DNA from: an uncultured Saprospiraceae bacterium | Lineage (GTDB): Bacteria > Bacteroidota > Bacteroidia > Chitinophagales > Saprospiraceae | Length of the DNA stretch: 9,916 nt | Direction of reading: 5' to 3' | NCBI GenBank assembly: GCA_938033975.1 | Contig: CALHKJ010000174.1 | Location: 1-9,916, forward strand | Part shown: piece after piece, positions 1 to 5,936 of the stretch | Layout of the letters: each line of letters starts with the position of its first letter | How positions within the stretch are numbered: the first letter of the stretch is position 1 | Translations under genes and position numbers: made by a program | The notes under the pieces: generated by a model | Told to the model about the DNA's origin: nothing | Databases searched by the model: none | What the model saw: only the letters and a program-made list of their open reading frames with translations

Positions 1-2
1 TA

Positions 3-86
3 GAACCTAATGCCATGATCATTTTTGCAATCACATGTTTTGTGTTGCTATTGACCTATCTTAATTCATTAGAAACGGCAAAGTAA
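3..86 (+). CDS. C-terminal end of a membrane protein (5' end outside window)
   Basis: An open frame enters from the left edge and closes with TAA at 84-86, giving 27 complete residues. It begins EPNAMIIFAITCF and contains a strongly hydrophobic stretch of about 17 residues followed by a short polar tail ending ETAK. This is what the last transmembrane helix of an integral membrane protein looks like. A terminator follows 9 bases later, which supports a real gene end rather than a chance frame. The family cannot be told from so short a tail, and no function is proposed. The gene converges on the DUF2853 gene across the shared terminator. Confidence 0.55.
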   Translation, partial: EPNAMIIFAITCFVLLLTYLNSLETAK

Positions 87-94
87 CCTCAAAG

Positions 95-128
95 AAAAAC
101 CCTCGAAATGATTTTCGAGGGTTTTTTT
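95..128. terminator. Bidirectional intrinsic terminator
   Basis: A perfect 9-bp stem (CCCTCGAAA at 100-108, TTTCGAGGG at 113-121) closes a TGAT loop. It is flanked by five A on the left (95-99) and seven T on the right (122-128), so it can end transcription in both directions. It lies exactly between the convergent ends of the membrane-protein fragment and the DUF2853 gene. Confidence 0.9.
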
Positions 129-134
129 GTTTCG

Positions 135-473
135 TTATTTAAATACACCAGATTTTCTAAAGTGCTTTACTAATAGGTAATAAACCATTGCTCTGTATTT
201 GTTTCTGTTCTTCGCTCCCATAGTCTTCACTACTGCTGCAATTCCTTCATCCAATTTAGGACCATCCTTTAGGCCTAATTTTTTGATAAGGAAATTCTTT
301 TTTACTCTCTTCAATTCTTCTGGATCACTTGAAGAAACTTTTGATGCATCTGCTCTGTATAAAGATGGACCACAAGCTTTTGCAACTGCTCTTAGAAGCT
401 TAGAATCTGTTTTAACTTTAAGCTTTTTAAATTCCTTTTCATAGGTTTCTATGCATTCATCGAATTTACTCAT
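135..473 (-). CDS. DUF2853 family small protein
   Basis: This 112-residue, lysine-rich, soluble protein has no signal peptide or membrane segment, so it is probably cytoplasmic. The sequence resembles the DUF2853 family of small bacterial proteins: an N-terminal helix (MSKFDECIETYEKEFKKL), a central LLRAVAKACGPSLY motif (about residues 27-40), and a C-terminal RNKYRAMVYYLLVKHF helix (about residues 90-105). The family assignment is from memory of its conserved features; its biochemical role is not established, and none is claimed. The start is the ATG at 471-473, with no Shine-Dalgarno sequence but an AT-rich leader as usual in Bacteroidota. It is monocistronic, diverges from the methyltransferase gene, and ends at the bidirectional terminator. 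Confidence 0.85.
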   Translation of the reverse strand: MSKFDECIETYEKEFKKLKVKTDSKLLRAVAKACGPSLYRADASKVSSSDPEELKRVKKNFLIKKLGLKDGPKLDEGIAAVVKTMGAKNRNKYRAMVYYLLVKHFRKSGVFK

Positions 474-502
474 TTGATAAATTTTAGTAATTAATTAATG
501 TT

Positions 503-510
503 CAAATATA
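503..510 (-). promoter_or_regulatory. Candidate -7 element for the DUF2853 gene
   Basis: On the minus strand this reads TATATTTG, a full match to the Bacteroidota -7 consensus TAnnTTTG, placed 30 bases upstream of the DUF2853 ATG. No TTTG/TTG -33 element is visible at the usual 19-21 base spacing, so the call rests on one box in AT-rich DNA. The remainder of the 474-594 divergent spacer shows only a weak + strand match (TAAGTTTT at 553-560) that could serve the methyltransferase. Confidence 0.35.
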
Positions 511-594
511 AATAAGAATCAGGATATAAGAATAATTCTGTATCATTATTGATAAGTTTTATAAACAGGGTGATAGATATCATATACGGTCAAA

Positions 595-1353
595 ATGAAA
601 ATAGAAGAAAAAGAAAAAATAGAAATTGACTTTTGGAAGAATAGTAAACATGAGAGTCCTGATGTTTTCAGCTTAGCAAACTATCTCAACAAGATTGACC
701 AGCTGAAAATTTTAAACGCAAAAATTAACAATCATCTCAAACATTTTCAAGGCGTGAAAAGTGTACTTGAACTGGGCGCTGGCCAAGGTTGGGCATCTGC
801 ATTTATGAAAAAATGGATACTACCTAAAGCCGAGTTTACTGTAACTGATATTAGTCCTTATGCTATAGAGTCTGTTAAATATTGGGAAGAGGTCTTTGAC
901 GTAAGTATTAAAGATGCTCTGTCATGTAAAAGTTACGATCTAAGCCAATTTCAAGATGGTCAATTTGATTTGGTTTATTGCTATGCAGCAGCGCACCATT
1001 TTGTAAAATTAGAAGAAACCTTACAAGAGGTTCATCGAGTTTTAAAGCCTCGAGGCAAATGTGTTTTTTTATATGAGCCTACCTGTTCGAAGATGTTTTA
1101 CAAACTTCACATGAGGTGGGTTAATAGTCAACGTCCTGATGTTCCTGAAGATATTTTGATTACAAAAGATATTATCAAAATGGCTAAAGGATTAAGCTTT
1201 GCGGTTGAGCACTCTTATGATTTTACATCTCAAGAGCATAAATCCATTGGCATGTCCTTATATTTTAAAATTCTTTCAAAGCTTGGTTTTTTACAAGGAT
1301 TATTACCAAGTTCTTCAGATTTTATCTTTATCAAATCATACAATGAAAATTAG
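595..1353 (+). CDS. Class I SAM-dependent methyltransferase (Methyltransf_11/25 type)
   Basis: A 252-residue cytoplasmic protein with a Rossmann-type SAM-binding core. Motif I is VLELGAGQG (57-65), the acidic residue that normally holds the SAM ribose is in VTDIS (Asp85), motif IV is FDLVYCYAAAHHF (124-136), and the post-motif strand is EVHRVLKPRGKCVF (145-158). The N-terminal 50 residues (with FWKNSKHESPDVF) and the C-terminal third, which should set substrate choice, are not diagnostic to me, so the methyl acceptor is unknown. The last 11 bases overlap the downstream MOSC gene, which implies a shared transcript and coupled translation. The ATG at 595 is the first in frame and comes directly before a charged amphipathic N-terminus. 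The enzyme class is certain; the pathway is not. Confidence 0.88.
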   Translation: MKIEEKEKIEIDFWKNSKHESPDVFSLANYLNKIDQLKILNAKINNHLKHFQGVKSVLELGAGQGWASAFMKKWILPKAEFTVTDISPYAIESVKYWEEVFDVSIKDALSCKSYDLSQFQDGQFDLVYCYAAAHHFVKLEETLQEVHRVLKPRGKCVFLYEPTCSKMFYKLHMRWVNSQRPDVPEDILITKDIIKMAKGLSFAVEHSYDFTSQEHKSIGMSLYFKILSKLGFLQGLLPSSSDFIFIKSYNEN

Positions 1354-2131
1354 TCAATTAATTATATATCCAATAAAAGGAATGGGCGGAATAGAACTAG
1401 CATCTTCTAAGGCCATGGAACGTGGATTTGAAAATGATAGAAGATATATGTTGGTAGACAATAATGGTAAGTTTCTATCCCAAAGAGTTATTCCTAAGAT
1501 GGCCCTATTTGGATGTAGTATACAAGGAGAAATATTGAAAATCCAGTATGAAGACCAACAAATAGATCTAAATATTAATCAAGAAGAAGGCAAAATACTC
1601 AATACCAAGGTTTGGAATCATTCAGTAGATGCTATAGAGGTGGGTACTATTGCAAATGAATGGTTTTCGGAATTATTAGGCCAGGACTGCAAATTGGTCA
1701 AAATGAATAAGCAAACTAAAAGAAAGAAGTCTTTAATAAAAGCACCACGTTCTACACAATTGAGTTTTGCTGATGGCTATCCTTACCTAGCATTGGGGAC
1801 TGCAAGTCTCAAAGAACTAAATGAAAAACTAGATACTCCTGTCACAATTGATAGGTTTAGAGCAAATATTATTCTTGAGACTAAGATTGGACACGAAGAG
1901 GAAGAAGTAGACAAATTTACCTTGAGTGGTGTGAAATTTAGGATGATCAAACCTTGTGCTCGATGCCAAGTAGTAACTATTGATCAAAAAAATGCTAGCA
2001 CATCAAAAGAACCTTTAAAGACGCTTGCTACTTATCGAAAAAAGGCTAATAATATTTATTTTGGGATGAATGTCGTTTGCTTGGAGGAAGGGATTGTAAA
2101 TGTGGGCGATGAGCTTATCATCTCTTCTTGA
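1343..2131 (+). CDS. MOSC domain-containing protein (MOSC_N + MOSC)
   Basis: This 262-residue protein resembles the sulfur-carrier or molybdenum-cofactor-binding core of the YcbX/mARC group. The N-terminal beta-barrel domain (about 1-120) opens with ISQLIIYPIKGMGG and carries ERGFENDRRYMLVD (26-39). The MOSC domain follows with FADGYPYLA (142-150), RFRANI (171-176) and KPCARCQVVTID (203-214). One of Cys205 and Cys208 should be the conserved cofactor-ligating cysteine. Unlike E. coli YcbX it lacks a C-terminal 2Fe-2S ferredoxin domain, so electrons would come from a separate protein. The frame stays open upstream to 1199, but that extension shares sequence with the methyltransferase gene in another frame and has no MOSC homology. 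The ATG at 1343 places the barrel's first strand at residue 3. It overlaps the upstream stop by 11 bases. A role in reducing N-hydroxylated compounds is an inference from the family. Confidence 0.88.
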   Translation: MKISQLIIYPIKGMGGIELASSKAMERGFENDRRYMLVDNNGKFLSQRVIPKMALFGCSIQGEILKIQYEDQQIDLNINQEEGKILNTKVWNHSVDAIEVGTIANEWFSELLGQDCKLVKMNKQTKRKKSLIKAPRSTQLSFADGYPYLALGTASLKELNEKLDTPVTIDRFRANIILETKIGHEEEEVDKFTLSGVKFRMIKPCARCQVVTIDQKNASTSKEPLKTLATYRKKANNIYFGMNVVCLEEGIVNVGDELIISS

Positions 2132-2149
2132 TTTTTAAAAAGATGGTAT

Positions 2150-2184
2150 AAAAAAAGGAGTCATGCTATGAACATGCCTCCTTT
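2150..2184 (-). terminator. Intrinsic terminator of htpG (weaker on the + strand)
   Basis: AAAGGAG (2154-2160) pairs with CTCCTTT (2178-2184), and CATG (2162-2165) with CATG (2173-2176), with a T/C mismatch between the two helices and a 7-base loop. On the minus strand the stem runs into seven U (2156 back to 2150), ideal for ending htpG, whose stop is about 20 bases upstream. On the plus strand the tail is TTTATATTT, so it may also end the MOSC transcript less efficiently. Confidence 0.8.
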
Positions 2185-2203
2185 ATATTTCATCAAATTC
2201 TTG

Positions 2204-4066
2204 TTATTTCATAAACTCCAAACTCTTGTTGATAAAGTCAGACATCTCCTCCCCTTTCAACATATTTTGGTTCAGCTTGGCTAGCATAATCAAATAGTTT
2301 GCAAAGTCTTCTTTCTTTTCTGCATCTCTCATTTTCAAAAGCCTCCCTGAAACCAAGTCGTGATTGCTATTAACAATAACATTATAGGTTTCTGGAAACA
2401 TATTATTCATTCCTTGGATTGCCTGCATCTCTTGCATTCTTCTCATAAATTCAGGTTTGGTAATCATCACGGGATGATCAGATTCACCTAATGCTCTTAG
2501 TTCAATATTCAAGCCCGCTTGCTCCCCTACTGCAGAGGTGAAAATTGATTTTACCTTTTCTTGTTGCTTGTCATCAAGAACAGAATTCTCCTCTCCATCT
2601 TTTTCAATCAATTTGTCAGTAGTATCGGCGTCTACTCGTACAAATGATACATTATCTAGCTTTTGCTCGAGATGTTGAATAAAGTGATTATCAATGATGT
2701 GATTGAATACAACAACATCATAGTCTTTTGCTTCTGCAGATTGGATGTAACTATGGTGTGCTTTTTCATCGTGCGTATAAAGGACTATTTTCTTATCGTA
2801 TTTATCTGTCTGAGTGGTAGCTATTTTTTCAAGGTATTCTTCGATGAGGTAGTGTTCTCCTTTGGTATTGGCAACCAAGGCAAAGTTTTTACCCTTTTCA
2901 TAGAACTTTTCATCAGATAGCATTCCGTACTTTACAAACACTCCGATATCTCCCCACTTTTCTTTGAAGCTGTCTGTATCTTTTTTGTATAGCTGCTTCA
3001 ATTTATCTGCTACCTTTTTAGTTATATAGCTTGTGATCTTTCTTACATTAGAATCACTCTGCAGATATGATCTCGATACATTTAATGGGATATCAGGTGA
3101 ATCTATAACCCCGTGCAGGAGTAATAAGAATTCTGGAACAATTTCTTTTACATCATCAGTTACAAATACCTGATTTGAGTATAATTGAATTTTGTTTTTT
3201 TGAAGTTCGAGATTGTTACCCAATTTTGGAAAATATAAGATTCCTGTTAGATTGAAAGGAAAATCAATATTCAAATGAATCCAAAACATTGGCTCCTCTG
3301 ACATCGGATATAACTCCTTATAGAATTCTTTGTATTGCTCATCTTTTATTCCTGAAGGCTTCTTTTTCCAAAGTGGTTTAGGATTATTGACTATGTTGTC
3401 TACCTCCTTGGTCTTTTGGATTCTGTCTTCACCCTCCCCTTCGAAGTAGTACTCAGTTTTAGTGCCAAACCTAATTTCAACTGGAAGGAATTTTCCATAT
3501 TTATCCAAGAGACCTTGGATTCTATCTTTGTCAAGAAACTCTTTGCTATCATCAGAAACGTGCAAAATGATATCTGTTCCTCGCTCTTTCTTATCGGCAT
3601 CTTCCATTGTAAATTCGGGATCACCATTGCAACTCCACTTTACCGCTTTACTTTTCTTGTAAGATTTCGTGACAACATCAACTGTATCTGCTACCATGAA
3701 AGCTGAATAAAATCCTAAACCAAAATGGCCTATGATATTCGTTTCATCCTTGTATTTTTTAAGAAAATCCGTTGCTGAAGAAAAGGCAACCTGGTTAAGG
3801 TATTTTTCGACTTCTGCACTTGTCATCCCTATCCCTCTATCTCTTATGGTCAAGGTGCTATTGTCAGTATCAAGGATGATATCGATTGTGGTGTCTCCAA
3901 GTTCTCCTTTATAATCACCTCTCGACGAGAGTGTTTTTAATTTACTGGTTGCATCAATGGCGTTGGATACCAGTTCTCTAAGGAAAATCTCCTGATCACT
4001 GTATAAAAACTTTTTAATGATCGGGAAGATATTTTCCGCTTGTACATTAATTGTTCCTTTTTGCAT
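2204..4066 (-). CDS. htpG: Molecular chaperone HtpG (bacterial Hsp90)
   Basis: A full-length 620-residue cytoplasmic ATP-dependent chaperone. The N-terminal GHKL ATPase carries all nucleotide-binding motifs: ELVSNAIDA with the catalytic Glu31 (31-39), DRGIGM (76-81), the glycine-rich lid segment GHFGLGFYSAF (113-123) and GTDIILHV (163-170). The lid region reads QVAFSSATDFLKKY, the form I associate with Bacteroidota HtpG, rather than the IAKSGTK form of E. coli. The middle domain (about 220-490) has NVSRSYLQSD (328-337), whose Arg331 corresponds to the arginine that contacts the ATP gamma-phosphate. The C-terminal dimerisation domain (about 500-620) contains the amphipathic FMRRMQEMQAIQGM region. 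The ATG at 4064-4066 puts the first conserved strand (INVQAENIF) within the first 15 residues. The gene is monocistronic, ends at a strong terminator, and is preceded by an unusual nested dyad. No CIRCE heat-shock operator is present. Confidence 0.98.
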   Translation of the reverse strand: MQKGTINVQAENIFPIIKKFLYSDQEIFLRELVSNAIDATSKLKTLSSRGDYKGELGDTTIDIILDTDNSTLTIRDRGIGMTSAEVEKYLNQVAFSSATDFLKKYKDETNIIGHFGLGFYSAFMVADTVDVVTKSYKKSKAVKWSCNGDPEFTMEDADKKERGTDIILHVSDDSKEFLDKDRIQGLLDKYGKFLPVEIRFGTKTEYYFEGEGEDRIQKTKEVDNIVNNPKPLWKKKPSGIKDEQYKEFYKELYPMSEEPMFWIHLNIDFPFNLTGILYFPKLGNNLELQKNKIQLYSNQVFVTDDVKEIVPEFLLLLHGVIDSPDIPLNVSRSYLQSDSNVRKITSYITKKVADKLKQLYKKDTDSFKEKWGDIGVFVKYGMLSDEKFYEKGKNFALVANTKGEHYLIEEYLEKIATTQTDKYDKKIVLYTHDEKAHHSYIQSAEAKDYDVVVFNHIIDNHFIQHLEQKLDNVSFVRVDADTTDKLIEKDGEENSVLDDKQQEKVKSIFTSAVGEQAGLNIELRALGESDHPVMITKPEFMRRMQEMQAIQGMNNMFPETYNVIVNSNHDLVSGRLLKMRDAEKKEDFANYLIMLAKLNQNMLKGEEMSDFINKSLEFMK

Positions 4067-4091
4067 GTTTGGTTTTTTTAATCTTTGTGTT

Positions 4092-4123
4092 CAAATTTGA
4101 TACCACAGCGGGCTTTGTGTCAA
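4092..4123 (-). promoter_or_regulatory. Candidate htpG promoter
   Basis: On the minus strand a TTG (4123-4121) is followed, after 21 bases, by CAAATTTG (4099-4092), which matches TAnnTTTG at all positions but the first. This fits the Bacteroidota -33/-7 arrangement and lies about 26 bases upstream of the htpG start. The -33 part overlaps the left arm of the nested inverted repeat, so a protein bound there could block RNA polymerase. Support is limited to spacing and a near-consensus box. Confidence 0.35.
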
Positions 4124-4176
4124 TCTGACTTTACACCCTAATGTTTAGGTCAGTAAAGATGAAATGCTGACACAAA
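4114..4176. repeat. Nested inverted repeat upstream of htpG
   Basis: Three pairs of arms share one centre: TTTGTGTCA (4114-4122) with TGACACAAA (4168-4176), CTTTAC (4129-4134) with GTAAAG (4153-4158), and CCTAA (4137-4141) with TTAGG (4145-4149) around a TGT loop. Together this gives 20 complementary positions in 63 bases, with internal loops. It sits between the end of the cytochrome gene and the htpG promoter-like site. Neither strand has a T-tract after the outer arm, so it does not look like an intrinsic terminator. An operator or an RNA structure in the cytochrome 3' region is possible. Confidence 0.65.
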
Positions 4177-4192
4177 AAACTGACGATTTGGC

Positions 4193-5638
4193 TTAAATGG
4201 TCTTAAGATATTCTATGACTGCATTACGTTCAGATTCATTTAATTGGTCGCCAAAGGTGTGCCCTGAATTGCTATATCCAGGCAAGTTGGTATCATAGCT
4301 ATGTCTATTAAACTTAACACTTTCAGTTTCATAGGACCAGCCAAGGTTTTCATAATTATAAATACGTGGTATTCCAATTTTTTTCCAAATTGCAGGTCTG
4401 CTTTCACTATCTAGCAGACTTCTAATATCTGGGACTGATCCATTGTGTAAATATGGTGCAGTTGCCCACACACCATCCAAAGGCGGTGCAATATATGCTC
4501 TATATCTTTCTAGTCTCGCGGCGTTAGGCTCTTGTCCAAACCAAGAATTATTATACCAATCAGTAAATTCTGAAAAGCCGAAATTTGCATAGATCAAAAG
4601 ACTATCAGTTTGGACCAAATCCAAATCTACCATCAAGTTAGGATAGCTTTCATTTTCACCATAGGTTCCATGACATCCACTGCAATGTGTAATGAATAAA
4701 TCTTCTCCTTCCTTTGCTAGATTCATATCAATAGGGTTTGGATATGGAGGTGGCTCTAAGGAATTTATATAAGCTATAACATCGGCAAATTTGTTGTCAA
4801 TCTCTCTAGCTTTGATCGTATCCTTGAGTGTCAATACACTCGAAGCCATGCTGATTCTTGCAAAGTCACCACGTCCCACAGAAGTATAAAACATAGAATT
4901 CTTTTTCTTTAGATTCCACCAAGGTGGGACATCTGTTGGAATCACTTCTGTCGGCACATTTAACATTGGCTCATCAGACCACTCTAGACTCACAGGATCT
5001 CTGTGGGCAGCAAGTAGTGCGGCAATTTTGTCTGCTGGATTGGAACCAACTGTTTCAGTTACAATATTAGGTGCAGTTACTTTCAAAGCTTTTGAGAAGG
5101 CTTCATAGGATTTATATTCTGGAGTATTTGTTCCATATGCACTTGTTACCAAAATATCTGTAATATTATTTGCAGTTGACTGATCAAAAGTAAAGTCAGC
5201 ATCTGTACTACCCAAGCCTATAATCAACTCTCCATTTAATTCTGAAGAATGACATTGAAAACAATTTGGCGAGACCACCTTCACTGCATATTCACTATAA
5301 AATGCATTGAATCTATGATCAATACCTTCATTTAAACCTGTTCTATCCAAATCATATTCAGGATTGGTAAAAGTACTCAAGAAAATATCTAATGGTATTC
5401 CACTATCAACAAAGTCGCCATTTAATAAATAATGTTCTCCTTCTGATGGATCACCTGTGCGCTGGCTCGAGGCTTCAATAGCTGTCAATGCTTCTGTAGG
5501 AATAATTACTGGTGGTCCAGGCTCAATGATTGTTGGATCAGGTGTTGGATCAATTGGGTCCTCAACTTCTCTACAATTACTGAAAGTGAGTGCTAATATA
5601 CCTATCAATAGAAGAAAAATATTATTTGGCTTTTTCAT
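4193..5638 (-). CDS. Di-haem c-type cytochrome lipoprotein (RoxA-like / cytochrome c peroxidase-like)
   Basis: A 481-residue exported protein. A hydrophobic signal (residues 5-19) runs into LTFSNC, so Cys22 is the likely lipidated residue; the lipobox is loose, as is common in Bacteroidota. A proline/acidic linker (about 25-48, EDPIDPTPDP) would hold the domain off the membrane. Two covalent haem sites are explicit: CFQCH (126-130) and CSGCH (319-323). Between them lie PPWWNLKKKNSMFYTSVGRGDFAR (238-261, split here only for reference: PPWW at 238-241, GRGDFAR at 255-261). After the second come PPLDGVWATAPYLHNGSVP (385-403) and GYSNSGHTFG (454-463), ending in a helix EYLKTI. That order is seen in di-haem oxidoreductases related to rubber oxygenase RoxA and bacterial cytochrome c peroxidases. 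Substrate is unknown; rubber cleavage should not be assumed. It is an isolated gene, 126 bases from htpG. Confidence 0.85.
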   Translation of the reverse strand: MKKPNNIFLLLIGILALTFSNCREVEDPIDPTPDPTIIEPGPPVIIPTEALTAIEASSQRTGDPSEGEHYLLNGDFVDSGIPLDIFLSTFTNPEYDLDRTGLNEGIDHRFNAFYSEYAVKVVSPNCFQCHSSELNGELIIGLGSTDADFTFDQSTANNITDILVTSAYGTNTPEYKSYEAFSKALKVTAPNIVTETVGSNPADKIAALLAAHRDPVSLEWSDEPMLNVPTEVIPTDVPPWWNLKKKNSMFYTSVGRGDFARISMASSVLTLKDTIKAREIDNKFADVIAYINSLEPPPYPNPIDMNLAKEGEDLFITHCSGCHGTYGENESYPNLMVDLDLVQTDSLLIYANFGFSEFTDWYNNSWFGQEPNAARLERYRAYIAPPLDGVWATAPYLHNGSVPDIRSLLDSESRPAIWKKIGIPRIYNYENLGWSYETESVKFNRHSYDTNLPGYSNSGHTFGDQLNESERNAVIEYLKTI

Positions 5639-5726
5639 ATCAATTAGCTTGTTGTTAAAGGTAGAACCAGGAATAAGATCGATAATTTATTGACAATTTG
5701 AAGTCAAGAGCATCAGTTTTTTTCCT

Positions 5727-5936
5727 CAAATAAAAAAATTAAAATATGTATGTACCTGATAACCTAACAATTAAGATTACAATGTGTTTAAGGTCAACCA
5801 AGGCGTAAATAAAGCCTCCAATTTGGCAAGGTATTCGCAGAAGTGTAACTGTTCAGATTACAGAAGGAGAGTACTTAAGTGATTAAGTTCTTCTTTGGAC
5901 CGGTTCATCGGGGGGTTCGAACCGGTCTTTTTTTTT
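5727..5936 (+). ncRNA. Candidate small structured RNA on the + strand
   Basis: A strong + strand terminator ends here although both flanking protein genes are on the minus strand, so some + strand transcript should lead into it. The sequence before it can form several local helices. CCAAGGC (5798-5804) pairs with GCC (5814-5816) and TTGG (5823-5826). TGTAA (5844-5848) pairs with TTACA (5858-5862). ACTTAA (5873-5878) pairs with TTAAGT (5883-5888) around a GTGA (GNRA-type) loop, and that hairpin can be extended by AGAAG/CTTCT. No convincing reading frame is present. The 5' end is a guess: a TTG at 5690-5692 and TCAGTTTT at 5713-5720 are 20 bases apart but match the -7 consensus poorly. A 6S-like or other regulatory RNA is possible; I cannot assign a family. 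Confidence 0.4.
5898..5936 (+). terminator. Strong + strand intrinsic terminator
   Basis: A perfect 9-bp GC-rich stem, GACCGGTTC (5898-5906) with GAACCGGTC (5919-5927), encloses a 12-base loop containing six G and is followed directly by nine T (5928-5936). On the minus strand the same stem is followed by CAAAGAAGAAC with no U-tract, so it cannot be the intrinsic terminator of surA, whose stop codon overlaps the T-tract. Confidence 0.9.

Noticed and set aside
1199..1342. N-terminal extension of the MOSC reading frame by 48 residues
   Set aside because: The extension overlaps the methyltransferase coding sequence in another frame, has no MOSC_N similarity, and the internal ATG at 1343 places the conserved first strand at the protein start.
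2663..3914. Several + strand reading frames of 60-96 codons inside htpG
   Set aside because: They lie opposite a full-length conserved gene, have no family resemblance, and show the low-complexity F/S/I-rich composition of antisense frames.
4114..4176. Nested dyad as a terminator of the cytochrome gene or a CIRCE element
   Set aside because: No T-tract follows the outer arm on either strand, and the arms do not match TTAGCACTC/GAGTGCTAA.
5746..5808. Small 20-codon + strand ORF starting MYVPDNLTIK
   Set aside because: It has no recognisable family, no ribosome-site support, and its end runs into the first RNA helix; it could be chance in this AT-rich spacer.
5905..5927. tRNA or tmRNA 3' end because of the GGTTCGAACC T-loop-like sequence
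   Set aside because: No acceptor, D or anticodon arms and no CCA are present; the sequence is explained by the terminator palindrome.
5898..5936. Terminator of surA on the minus strand
   Set aside because: The T-tract is on the + strand only; in the surA direction the stem is followed by CAAAGAAGAAC.
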